A stretch of 64,000 nt of DNA from Heloderma charlesbogerti (GCA_026122225.1 JANEZZ010000522.1:1054001-1118000), one strand, 5' to 3'; positions 53,990-63,745 are shown, numbered from the stretch's first letter. The notes: generated by a model not told the origin, from the sequence alone. Translations and numbers: made by a program.

Positions 53990-55150
53990 ATAATTAATAT
54001 AATATAATATAATATCTCACAATACAACTGAGCTCTATTTTGGGCCTGTTTTGCAGATGTCTCTATTCATGGTATTGACATGGTAGGCATGGTGTGCACA
54101 GTGGCAGGAAGGAATCAATAATGGCACATGGCCTTTGTGTCCCACACTATTCCTGACAGAAAGCCAATGATTTCCCATACTCTTCTACTGACAAGGAGTA
54201 GCTTTGGGCATCCCAGAGAAATACCTTCAGAGGACGTGTGACCTGTACTTCTCCCAGCATGTGTAGGTCTCATTCTAAAGAGGGAGATTCCTGTTCTCCC
54301 AGTGCTGAGACAGAATGAGTCTCTGCCTTCATGGGATATGCACATTTGCCCCTCTTCAGACCAGGCCTGGAAGCACAGGAAAAGAAAACACAAGTAGCTT
54401 ATGCTTCATTTATCACTGCATCTCAGAAATATCCAAAGCAGTTAAAACATCAGACATGCATCACTTCAAGCACCCCCTATGTTGAGGCACACGTTTATTT
54501 TCATTAAGCCTTCAAAATTGCACCTATGTTATTCACATACAGTAATGTTTGTTCACATTAGTTGATACTCAAAACAATTCAAGACAATTGACTGACGACG
54601 GCCAGTCTATTAGGGAGCAATTCACATTGCATGTGCTTGGTCTCACAATCCCTGTGGTGCTGTGCTGGCACTGCAGACCAACTCATGTGCTGTGCTGGCA
54701 TTGCAGACCACATAACAGCACTGGTCAACCCTACAAAACTCAGATGCAATGGAGCATTGCCACACAAAGCTACGAGGCAGTACCAGCTCCAGGTTTTGAG
54801 GGCCCTGAAATGGGCCCCGTCCCTCAGTGAGTCTACCTTCTCGCTGCCACTGGTATTGCTCCTCATTCTTTTTCTCCTCATTGCTAGCAGTTGCTTGCTT
54901 GATAGGCAGAGAGCCAGTGAGTAAGCAAGCAAGCAGTGGCATCTGCTGCTTTTCCTTCTCAGCACCACCCTTGTCTGGGCCAAAGTGAGAGGCAGGTGAA
55001 CAAGCAGGTTGCAATAGTGAAGGGGAGGAGCAACCCCAGGGGGCTCTTGTCAATGGACCCTTGCGGGGTGTGGGACCTTGGCAGGAGTCCAACCATGCCT
55101 ACCCTTGACACTGGACCTGCTATCAGATCATGGTACAGGTGGAGAGGTAA
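53990..55150. other. Unassigned sequence with a short tandem duplication
   Basis: A (TAATA)n-like stretch lies at 53992-54015. A 30-bp unit is duplicated at 54651-54711 (GTGCTGTGCTGGCACTGCAG, ACCA). Overlapping long frames on both strands here (54549-55092) are compositional and show no domain. Confidence 0.4.
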
Positions 55151-55159
55151 CATAATGGG

Positions 55160-55520
55160 GTATGACTGGGGCTGAAGAAGAACAGCTCAATTATGCAGCA
55201 GCCTAAAAGCATTTTGGGACACACTTGAGATGACAGACTTATAAAGGGCTTGAGAGGTAATCGGAGCACTCTGAATTGGGCCCGGAAGCATATTGGCAGC
55301 TCGTGTAGTTGAGCCAGAAAAGGAGTAATATGTCTCCCATGTGCCACACCTATCAGTTGTAGCTTGCCAACCTTCTTCAAAGGCAACCACACGTGTAGCA
55401 ATATTTATTTTAAGTGCAATTGCCAAAGCATGTACAGTTGATGCCAAATCTCTGCCTGAACAAAGCAGTTGCAGCCAGCTCACCAGCCAGAGCTGGGGAA
55501 AGGTCACTGCTACCACGGGA
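55160..55520 (-). mobile_element. L3-like LINE fragment
   Basis: On the minus strand the sequence reads VYKSVISSVSQNAFRLLHN-like 3' sequence preceded by a coding part and LVSWLQLLCSGRDLASTVHA. The DNA words CCCGGAAGCATATTGGCAGC, ATGTGCCACACC and CAACCTTCTTCAAAGGCA have the same order as in the L3-like LINE at 13.9-14.1 kb. It is strongly degraded. Confidence 0.6.
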
Positions 55521-55529
55521 TCTCTTTGA

Positions 55530-56115
55530 GATTACCCAGAACTGCCATGTAATTTACCAAGGACCTGGAGACTCACCTATAGCTGTGTGGGCCATATGCT
55601 CCATCAGCTATGCATTTCTATGGAACTGGGATGCCCCAAACCATTTTTGAGATGTTTGCTTCTTCGTACCAGGAGGAGGAGGAGGAGGAAAAGAAAAGAG
55701 AATTGCTTGTATATGTACAAACTGATAACGTGAGGGAGACAGCTAGGCTAGAATCATTCTCTCACACATCTAGTGTTCTATGTGCAAGGATTTGTTGTCG
55801 CTGTTGCTAGTATGGAGGCAGCTTCCAATCAGGTGTGTCCCGATCTGCTATCTGAAAAAGTACAGCTCACACACAGCATTACCACTTCACGAGGGCAAGA
55901 GTAAATGGAGCAATGGTAAGCCATCTGCTTACATATTGGTAAATATCAGCCATGGGTAGGGAGGATGCTTGAATATGACCTTTGTGAATTCTGATGCAAA
56001 CGGAGTTGTTCTGGAATATAAGTATCCTTCAGCTTTCACACTTCTCCGAATTTTGTGATGCAGTTATTATCAGCTCGAAATATATACCAAAATGCATTTA
56101 AAAATGTGTGTTTTA
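55530..56115. other. Unassigned sequence
   Basis: No gene or named repeat recognised. A GGA-rich stretch lies at 55671-55690. Confidence 0.4.
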
Positions 56116-56123
56116 GGATGCAG

Positions 56124-56508
56124 TGGGTTGGATCCAGATTTAGATGCATGCAAGTGGGCTGCATGCAGACTTCCCTGCCCCCTCCTCCCCATGGCAGCCC
56201 CTCTAAAAATGGTACAAAGATAGCTGTGTGGTTCTGCGGCATGGGGATGCTGTGGTGTGGGTGGGTGGAGGGGCTCGGGGAGGAGGGGATCCCCCCAATA
56301 TGGGCAGAAATACTTTCCTTGAGAGGAGCTCTGATCACCAAAGTTGCCTCTGCCCAATGGGGTGATCTCCCCCGTCTCCCTGCACCAAAGCCAACCCCAT
56401 TCAGCGGGGTCCCTGACCCGCTGTGTAGTCTTTTTTGGGCTGCTGTGAGGAGAAGGAGGCATGGAAGTCCACCTCCACCAGCACATGTCTAAATCTGGAT
56501 CTGACCCA
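56124..56508. mobile_element. MITE with TGGGTTGGATCCAGATTTAG ends
   Basis: The left end TGGGTTGGATCCAGATTTAG and the right end CTAAATCTGGATCTGACCCA are inverted repeats of about 20 bp. The interior is GC-rich and uncoded. A half-copy of the same end appears at 40450-40475. No clear target duplication; the superfamily is undetermined. Confidence 0.68.
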
Positions 56509-56519
56509 ATATGTTTAGA

Positions 56520-58735
56520 AATGAGAGAAAATGTGTTTAGAAACAGATATTTAATACATATTTATCTACACATTTTCATGCAGGTTTTATAATTTGATAA
56601 TTCACACATTAATATGGACACAGAGTGGAAGGGACATATGAATTAACACCTGCAAAATTGACACAGATCATAAATAGACTGATCCATTCCTATCACCGTG
56701 GTCAGGGGCAATGTGGACTGGGACCACAGTTGTGGAGGGGGGTTAGTCCTTTCTCCCATGTCATTTTCCCAATGAAAATTGTCCCTCATTGTAACAATAT
56801 GAAAGAGCCACTAGATGATGTCTGGGTTTGTTGTGATTCCTGGGAAGAGACAGGAACTAGTAAAGGACAACACCCACTTCCTTTGGCCTGAGGAGAGTAA
56901 GAGGCCAAAGACCGAGAGAGCTCTGTGAAACTTTTCCTTAAATCAAACTTAAAGTTGGTTTAGAAGGCAGAGTTTGTTTGATGTTGTAAGCGATCCTACA
57001 ATTGTGATGCATCCATGTAACCATATTTCTTCCTTAATAGGGTAAATACAGGGGGGATGGTTTTCACTGACCAAATTGTATGGGCCAGGGGAGGGATAAC
57101 AACGCCACAGCCCAAATCTAAATCCTCCCAGCTGATTGCAAAAATGAAAGGAGCAGGAGATCTGATCATGGATTACCATGGTTTCATCTAGTCTGGCTCT
57201 GAGATCTAGGCCTAAGTTTGTAATAACTGGTTCCCAAGGAGCTGATAGTTTTAGCAATGTAACCAAACACCTCTCCATCCTGCCAAAACGTAATTGCTTT
57301 TTCATGTCACAGTGAAAACAAAGTAAGGGGAGGTGCAGAGAAGTATATAACCCTATTTAAGCAGTCAACTACATAGAATGTTATTCATAACATACAGCAG
57401 CAGTCAGCCACTTCAAGTAGAGAGTTTCGAACTGAAACTAACGTAATGAAAAATTGTTTCAGGGTTTTTGATGAACACAGCAAATACCCAGTTTAAGCAA
57501 GGAGGGTATATGTAGACTGCAATGAACATCGTTACAATGCAACATTATGCATAATATAGAAGTCCATGTGCTAGTTAATATGACAGACCTATGAAAAATG
57601 TGTAATTGTTTCAAATTGTTTTAATTTTTTTAAATAAAAGCTTTAAAATTGTTTTAAGTTTTGATTGTAAGTGCGATGGCCCTGTTTAGGTCAAAAGGCA
57701 ATTCAAAAATTTATAAATACCTTTGGTTTTACATCGTGTAGATCTTCAACGCAAGAACACAGATTTCATTGGGAGGCATAAGATTTTATTTGGGAGGCAC
57801 ATAATGTTTAGCAAGTTCCTAATGCAATTTGAAACAAACAATACCAACAAACAAAAATGTATTTTGAGGGCATTTGTTGTTTATTTTGTTTTTTAGATTA
57901 CCTACTTTGTTGATTAGTTTATTTTAAAACCTCATAATAAAAATAGCAATATTACCAACATATGTCAAACCATCCCTTAAAAAAAAAGCAGCAAAATGAA
58001 TTTATGTGTTTGTTTATGCTACATATGAACCAATAATGCAAAGACAGGTAACAGTGCCAATTTAGATTCCATGTGTACCTCCTATTATATTACAACATTA
58101 TTGAAACACCTCCCTCCAAAAGCTATGTATTTGTCCACATTCCTACCACATGTTCCCAGAGAAAACCACCAGCATGTTATGGACAGATATGGAAAGATGT
58201 ATTTAGATAATTAGAAATAAATCTTAAACCCCTGATGAGCTTCTGTGGATGGATCAATCAATAAATAAATATTAATATACTGAACCTCCTGTGATTCCCG
58301 GGAACTGTAATTGAAGTTCTTAATGTCTATGTTTTGCTAGTTGAAAAAATTGTATATTATTTTCTATATATTCACTGATAATATAGTAAACATGCAATTT
58401 GAAACTCCATAAAAATAATGTTAAAAAAATCCCACACCTATCCATGCTCGACGTCTGGATGTCAGGGTCGGAGCCAGTGGCACATGCAGTATTAGAGGCG
58501 TGGCCAGCTGTGTAGATAATTTCTCAATAGGGCTATGAATGAATAGTTTCTGTACAGGGCAATAGGACTAATCACAGATGGTTTGAAATATGGGGCTGCA
58601 TGCAACTAGATTGGCCACTGCCCCTCTTCAATGTGCCTTGCTTCTTCATCTTTGACAGAACATTTTTGGGAGCAATTATCAAAAGGAAAATGCCGAGGTG
58701 ATTCACCGACCTGCCGAACTGCTCTGTCAGAGTTA
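56520..58735. other. Unassigned A/T-rich sequence
   Basis: No gene recognised. Around 57600-57720 (GTTTTAATTTTTTTAAATAA, then AATTTATAAATAC) it looks like a LINE 3' tail without an identifiable body. Confidence 0.4.
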
Positions 58736-58744
58736 AAGGTATCA

Positions 58745-59290
58745 AGTCATAGAGCTGGAAGGGACTTTGTAGGCTGGGCATCCCCAACCTTTTTGGACCT
58801 GTGGGCACATTCAGGAATTTGAGAAACTGCTGTGGCCACCACCACAAAATGCCTCCCATGGTGGAAGTGGCTAGTCACATAATGGCTGTCATGGGGGCCT
58901 GGCTAGTCAAAAGGGAGCTGAAGAGGTGGTGGGGGAGAGAAATAGCAAGGTTGGAGGCTGGGAGGGAGACAAAGGGGTAGAGGGGAGAGAAAGAGCAAGA
59001 CTAGAGGCTAGAGAGAAAGAAGACTGCCCTGACATTTTCCAAGATTTTTCTAAAAAAAATTTTTTTAAGGGGGCAGGGAGGGGAGAGCTTTGTGGGTACC
59101 ACTGGAGATCTCTGAGGTCACCATGGCACCCATGGGTGCTGCATTGGGGACCCCCTGATGTAGGCTATCTAGTCCAATCCCTTGACCAATACAGGATATC
59201 CGGAGTTAGAACATCCCCACCAGATGGCTGTCCAGCCTCTGCTTGAAGATACCTAGCAAGGAAGACCTCACCCCCACACCTCCAGAAGGA
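58745..59290 (-). mobile_element. CR1 3' end interrupted by a hAT-type MITE
   Basis: The left part (TCATAGAGCTGGAAGGGACT) and the right part (ATCTAGTCCAATCCCTTGAC ... GGCTGTCCAGCCTCTGCTTG) together give the reverse complement of a CR1 3' end. Between them sits the MITE at 58776-59158. Confidence 0.75.
58776..59158. mobile_element. hAT-type MITE inside CR1
   Basis: The left end GGGCATCCCCAACCTTTTTG and the right end TGCATTGGGGACCCCCTGA are imperfect inverted repeats. The 8-bp duplication TGTAGGCT is exact (58768-58775 and 59159-59166). CR1 sequence continues on both sides. No coding capacity is visible; the interior is purine-rich (GGGAGAGAAAGAGC). Confidence 0.85.
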
Positions 59291-59344
59291 ACTAGGGTGC
59301 CAATCCAGCCACCACCAGGGGTAGCTAATGTAGGTAGGTAGCAG

Positions 59345-59465
59345 GTACATCTGGTGTGGCTCTCCAGATGTTGTTGGACTACAGCTCCCAGCATTCCTCG
59401 CTACTGGCCACACTGCTAGGGCTTATGGGACTTAGAGTCTAGCAACATTTGGATGGCAACAGCCC
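59345..59465. mobile_element. Fold-back MITE, 'GGCACCAGG' family, diverged
   Basis: CTCCAGATGTTGTTGGACTA and CAGCTCCCAGCATTCC match one arm; GGCTTATGGGACTTAGAGTC and CAACATTTGGATGGC match the other. The terminal parts have decayed. Confidence 0.6.
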
Positions 59466-59575
59466 CCCCACCCTGAGATACACATTTGCCCGGGAGTAAG
59501 TCCTCTTTAATTCAATGGGGCCTACTTCTGAGTGGACACACACACATAGATAATTGTATTGGAAACTATATAACC

Positions 59576-59812
59576 AACATGGAGTAGTGGTCAGAGTGTC
59601 AGACTAGAACCTGGGAACCCAGGTTGAAATCCCCACAGCCACGAAGTTTATGAGGTGACCTTGGACCAGTTGCTCTCTCTCAGGCTAATTTACCTTGCAG
59701 GTTTGTTGTGAGCTTAAAGGGGGAGGGGGATGATGTACACTGCACTGCCTTGAGCTCTTCAGAGGAAGGGAGGGATACAAGTGTACTTAAATGAAACATA
59801 AAATAATATCAT
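59576..59812 (+). mobile_element. MIR-like tRNA SINE, diverged
   Basis: GGAGTAGTGGTCAGAGTGTC, then a B-box-like GGTTGAAATCCCC, TTACCTTGCAGGTTTGTTGT and GAGGAAGGGAGGGATACAAG run in the family order on the plus strand. More diverged than the copies at 16463 and 53349. Confidence 0.65.
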
Positions 59813-59943
59813 GCTTTATATCAGGTGAGTGTTGTGAGAATAAAAAACGATCGTAATGTGGTTAACATAGTAAAATGCTATAGACATGGTTATTGATAGT
59901 GATGATAGTAACAAGTAGGGATATCTGTCCTTTGAAAATCCAG

Positions 59944-60348
59944 GGCTGAATCTACACATAGCAGTTATACCATTTATCATACCATTTATCATAACTATTG
60001 GTGCCCATTGGTGTCATGTGTACCAATAGTTATGATAACAGTATGATAATAGTCTCCTGCCAACCTAGCACTCCTGCCAACCTAGCACTCCTGCCAACCT
60101 AGCAGTTCGAAAGCAAGAAATTGGAAGTAGATAAATAGGTACCGCCTCGGCGGGAAAGGTAACAGCGTTCCGTGCACCTCGGTGTTCAGTCATGCCGGCC
60201 ACATGACCACGGAAGCGTCTTCGGACAGCGCTGGCTCTTCGGCTTAGAAACGGGGATGAACACCGCACTCTAGAGTCGGTCACGACTGGTTGGGGACACC
60301 TTTTACCTTTTTATGATAATAGTATAACTGCTATGTGTAGATTCAGCC
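59944..60348. mobile_element. Fold-back MITE with GGCTGAATCTACACATAG ends
   Basis: The left end GGCTGAATCTACACATAGCA and the right end TGCTATGTGTAGATTCAGCC are perfectly inverted. The flanks are CAG on both sides (59941-59943 and 60349-60351), suggesting a 3-bp target duplication. An inner stem (ATCATAACTATTGGT / ACCAATAGTTATGAT) lies at about 59984-60035. A truncated Sauria SINE interrupts it. Confidence 0.8.
60054..60311 (+). mobile_element. 5'-truncated Sauria SINE with a tandem 17-mer at its start
   Basis: It contains the SINE body from CCAACCTAGCAGTTCGAAAG to ACACCTTTTACCTTTT, without the tRNA head. At the 5' end CTCCTGCCAACCTAGCA is repeated nearly three times (60054-60105). The 12-bp duplication TATGATAATAGT (60042-60053 and 60312-60323) marks the insertion site inside the fold-back MITE. 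Confidence 0.9.
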
Positions 60349-60837
60349 CAGCCCTTTTGGGGCCCCATGGATCCCCACTGCCTGCCCGGCTCAGTTGCGT
60401 TCACGGGCCTCAGGCTTTTCCTGAAATCCAGGGACTTTTTGTGTGTCTTTTCTTTTTTTTCTTGTCAATAGAAAGTTGCACAAATTGTGGGTGCGATTTG
60501 TGTAGTTTGGGAAATTCCGGCCATAATTTGTGCAAATTTGCCTGCAATTTGCTCGATGTTCTGTTGACGAGAAAAAGAGAGAGAAAAAAAAGTTGGGTCA
60601 GCTTGCAATTTGGCCAAGAAGATCAAGTCAAGCCAGCTCGCAGGTCAGTGAGTTGAAGTTTGGGCTGAGATGTTGAAAGTTGGTGAACTCCACCCTCCAG
60701 ACAGATTCCTCCAACATCCCTAATAACAATGGACTCTCCTTGAAAGCTGAGGCTGCAAAGTGCCATATGCTGGTTTGGGAGAGAGCCCTACCAAAATCAA
60801 TGGAACTCTTGGGAAATCTTTGCAGCCCCGGAACAAT

Positions 60838-60975
60838 CTTCTCCAACCTGGTGGCCTCCAGATATGTTGGACTACAGCTCCTATCACTCCCAGGGCAATG
60901 GCCCTGCTATCTGGGGATGATGAACATTGCAGTCCAACTCTATTGGAGGGTGCCAAGTTGGGGAAAGCTGCCCTA
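60838..60975. mobile_element. Fold-back MITE, 'GGCACCAGG' family
   Basis: TTCTCCAACCTGGTGGCC at the left and GGGTGCCAAGTTGGGGAAAG at the right are inverted. GACTACAGCTCCTATCACTCC and TGCAGTCCAACTC are the family's interior words. Confidence 0.72.
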
Positions 60976-61210
60976 GAATGATTCTGGCATGAAAACTTTG
61001 CTTCTCCTGTCCTGCGTCACCAACATTTTTATTTAAAAAGTGAGTGTTAATGAAACAGAAGCTATCCCTGGAAGTAAGAGGAAAGTTTTTTTTAAAAAAA
61101 AATTCCCATGCAAATGACATATCCTCTTGACTTGCAGAATCAGACATGCATTGGATATTGAAGATTAGCCACTGATTACAGTACTTTTTCCATGTCTGTT
61201 GTACCAATAA

Positions 61211-61316
61211 GGGCACAATCCTATGCCAGTTTAGATGAAAAAAAACACCCCCAACTCCCAGCATTCCCCAGCCAGCCATGCTAGCTGGGTGTCTAAACAT
61301 GCATAGGATTGCACCC
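61211..61316. mobile_element. 106-bp fold-back MITE flanked by TAA
   Basis: The left end GGGCACAATCCTATGCCAGT and the right end GCATAGGATTGCACCC are inverted. TAA stands on both sides (61208-61210, 61317-61319), matching the TWA duplications of PIF/Harbinger-type elements, although three bases are weak evidence. It shares its ends with the 10386-10794 element. The middle holds TTTAGA/TCTAAA and CCAGCCAGCCATGCTAGCTG. Confidence 0.65.
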
Positions 61317-61975
61317 TAAAACGATTAAAAGGGAGCAAGCATTTCTGCTCCCCCCTCCGCACTCTCTGTATGCTCTGTTCTGGGTTAACAACTATTATGA
61401 CTAAAGTAAGGAAACGCTAGACTCTAAGGTCAAAGTTAAGCAGAATGCAAAGGTGAGGGACTGATAATACATGAGACTGTAGCTGAATATTTATCCACCG
61501 GGCAGGGACAACATGTGAGGCACAGTGCTGGTGAAAGGTGAGCGGCTGAGACTGTGTGCACATGAGATTGGAGCTCTCTTGTTTGCTCACAGGGTGGGCA
61601 GGGGCAGTGCAGAGGCCCAGGGCTCGTGGGAGGGGAGATGGTAAATAGAACGTGGAGCACGCTTGCCATTGAGATGGCACAGATTAATCCACAGCAAGAT
61701 ATATTCCCAGGACTTCATTTTACTTTATTCCTTGCTGCACCAGAAGCGGAAAACTTGCTATATACTCAGTGTCTTAGTGATAAATAGGTTGTGCAAGAAC
61801 ATTTTTTTTCCAGTTTGGAATCCCGTTTGTCTTCATTACTGAAAACCATGTATGTTTTTCTTTGTCATTCAGTTTGGGCAACCAGTCCAGATCTTTCAGT
61901 ATTGGACTGATGTGATCATGACACTATGGCATGCACCAGTTATCTAATGGGCAGTCAGTGTGAGTGCCTACTCAC

Positions 61976-62003
61976 CCCACCCCACCCCACCCCACCCCAC
62001 CCC
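61976..62003. repeat. (CCCCA)n pentanucleotide tract
   Basis: About five and a half ACCCC units. Confidence 0.9.
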
Positions 62004-62286
62004 ATGGAAATAAAAAAAGTGTGTTGGAGTAATTGAGAGTACAGAGGATAGAGCAGGAACTGAGAGGCAGGAGGAAGGACTGAGTCCTACGACACCATTC
62101 CCTGACTATTGTAGGTTCATCTATTCAAAGGTATCCAAGCATGTAGTGGAAATTGCTAAGCTGCAAGCTTACTCAGGAGATTCATCAACTAGCGCTTAAG
62201 GTGATGAATTGGTTGGGGTCAATTTTAATCAGTGCAGCTGCATTCTTCTGCATTCTTCCTTATTTCTGGAGGTATTTGTTTCTTAT

Positions 62287-62893
62287 TAGGGATGTATGAA
62301 AGTCACTTACCTGATCCCGAAGCTTAATTCACGGTGGGGGGGAGGCGCTCCGTCCCTCCCCCCAAAATTCTGGCCGGGGGGGAGGCGCCCCGCCCCTCCG
62401 GCCGCGAAACCTCCTTTCCTTATTTCCCTTATTTTTGCGTTCCCCTTATTTTCGCCATAGTCTACGTAAATGTTTACGTAGACTACGCATGCCAAAATAA
62501 GGAACGCAAATGCGTAGTACATTTCCATTTGCGTACGCACTTTTTTTTCCCCCCAAAGTCAGCCGTGATAGGCTACGTAAACATTTATGTAACCTATCAC
62601 GGTGTTTTTTAAAAATCTAGCCGTGATAAGCTACGTAAATCTTTATGTAGCCTATCACATTTGTTCGTTTGTTTTTTTAACTTGGAAATGGTGGCGGCAG
62701 CAGCCAGTCGGAAGACCGGCCGCCGCCGCACCGCCGCCTGAGCCACCGCCGCCAGGGACATTCAAACAAGGTAAGTCCCGTCCCGGGGGGGTGGCGGGGG
62801 GGTGGCAGACCATTTCTTCACCAATTTCGGGGGGCCGAATGCGCTGGCATTCGGCCTCCCCGAGATTCGTGGAGAAATTCTCTGACATCCCTA
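62287..62893. mobile_element. Palindromic-array hAT-type element, copy 7 (internally shortened)
   Basis: The 8-bp duplication TTTCTTAT is exact (62279-62286 and 62894-62901), with termini TAGGGATG and CATCCCTA. Arm A at the left has the donor AGGTAAGT (minus, 62312-62305). Arm B at the right has ATG at 62688, a frame that stops after 17 codons (MVAAAASRKTGRRRTAA), and the donor AGGTAAGT at 62769-62776 (+). Only three palindromes of the GATAGGC/GTAGTC type remain (near 62455, 62565, 62622). Much of the left half of the array is deleted, so the element is about 260-400 bp shorter than the others. Confidence 0.94.
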
Positions 62894-63112
62894 TTTCTTA
62901 TGCAAAACTGTAATAGAGAAGAGACACAAGCCAACAGTCCCCATATGTCTCCCCATAATATGCAGTTTGGGCCTCATGTAATATGATATTGTCACCAAAG
63001 CCCTTGGAATTCTGGACCTAGAACCAACTTCCTGGCATGACTTTGTGTTTCTGTACTGTATATTCAAAGAAGAATTAAGCTCTTCAGGAATTCTGAAAAA
63101 GAAAATATGGAG

Positions 63113-63530
63113 TACAGATGTCAGAGGAATCCAGGGGGTGAAGCTCAGTGAGCTTTCATAAGCTTGGCATCCTGGACTTTGGCTTGCTTTTCTGTAAACT
63201 GGCCCAATCCAATCTGCATTGAGTCAGGCCAGTTTGTGGATTTTGGGTTTTTTTAACATTTGCAATTTTGTAAAAAGCAATCTCCGCAAATTACAGCTGA
63301 GATTTGTGCAAATTATGGCTGCAATGTGTGCAAATTACACAAGTTACAGCTGCAATTTGCACAAATTATGGCCACAATTTGCATAATTTGCTCAAATGGC
63401 TTTTTACACATTTTTAGACCCCCCGCCTCCGATTTCAGGAAGAAACCTGCAAATGCAAGCCAAGTCAGGGGTGCTGGGGAAATCTGGTGAGCCCCAAAAG
63501 GGCCAGATTTCCTGGCAATGGACATCCCTA
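63113..63530. mobile_element. Non-palindromic relative with TAGGGATGTC-type ends
   Basis: The left end TACAGATGTCAGAGGAATCC and the right end GCAATGGACATCCCTA resemble the B and A termini of the palindromic family. The flanks ATATGGAG (63105-63112) and GTAGGGAG (63531-63538) match at 6 of 8 bases. The interior has no large palindromes; at 63255-63395 it carries a tandem array of CAAATTATGGCTGCAATTTG-like units. Confidence 0.68.
63255..63395. repeat. Minisatellite of AATTTGTGCAAATTATGGCTGC units
   Basis: About six imperfect copies of a unit of 20-24 bases, each itself partly self-complementary (AATTTGCACAAATT). A short version of the same wording occurs at 60481-60560 in the related element. 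The call name shows the unit shortened: GTGCAAATTATGGCTGC is its core. Confidence 0.75.
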
Positions 63531-63659
63531 GTAGGGAGGGGAGATGGAGATGTGTGTGCCAGCCCCTCCAGCCCCAATCCCCCCCTCGTGTTGAGGGGGA
63601 AGGTCTGTAGTGAGACTGTAACCACATTCACCTGAATGCAGTTGCAGTCTTTCACAGGA

Positions 63660-63745
63660 TCAGGAACCTTTATTGCACAGGGAATAATGGGAGTTGCAGT
63701 CCAACACATCTGGAGGGCACTGGGCTGGGGAAGACTGCCCTGAAC
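63660..63745. mobile_element. Half of a 'GGCACCAGG' fold-back MITE
   Basis: ATAATGGGAGTTGCAGTCCA, then ACACATCTGGAGGGCACTGG and GCTGGGGAAGACTG match the right arm of the family; the left arm is absent. Confidence 0.65.

Larger units (their letters stand above)
59916..60722. mobile_element. TAGGGAT-ended hAT-type element containing two nested insertions
   Basis: The left end TAGGGATATCTGTCC and the right end CCAACATCCCTA have the same terminal bases as the palindromic-array family. The flanks GTAACAAG (59908-59915) and ATAACAAT (60723-60730) match at 6 of 8 bases. The left 27 bases and the part after 60351 (CCCTTTTGGGGCCCC, then CAGGCTTTTCCTGAAATCC) align in order with the reverse complement of the element at 63113-63530. 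That shows where the inner element entered. The inner insertion 59944-60348 itself contains a SINE at 60054-60311. Confidence 0.72.

Noticed and set aside
54579..55092. Overlapping long frames on both strands around 54.6-55.1 kb
   Set aside because: Composition-driven frames with no domain, no splice sites and a tandem duplication inside them.
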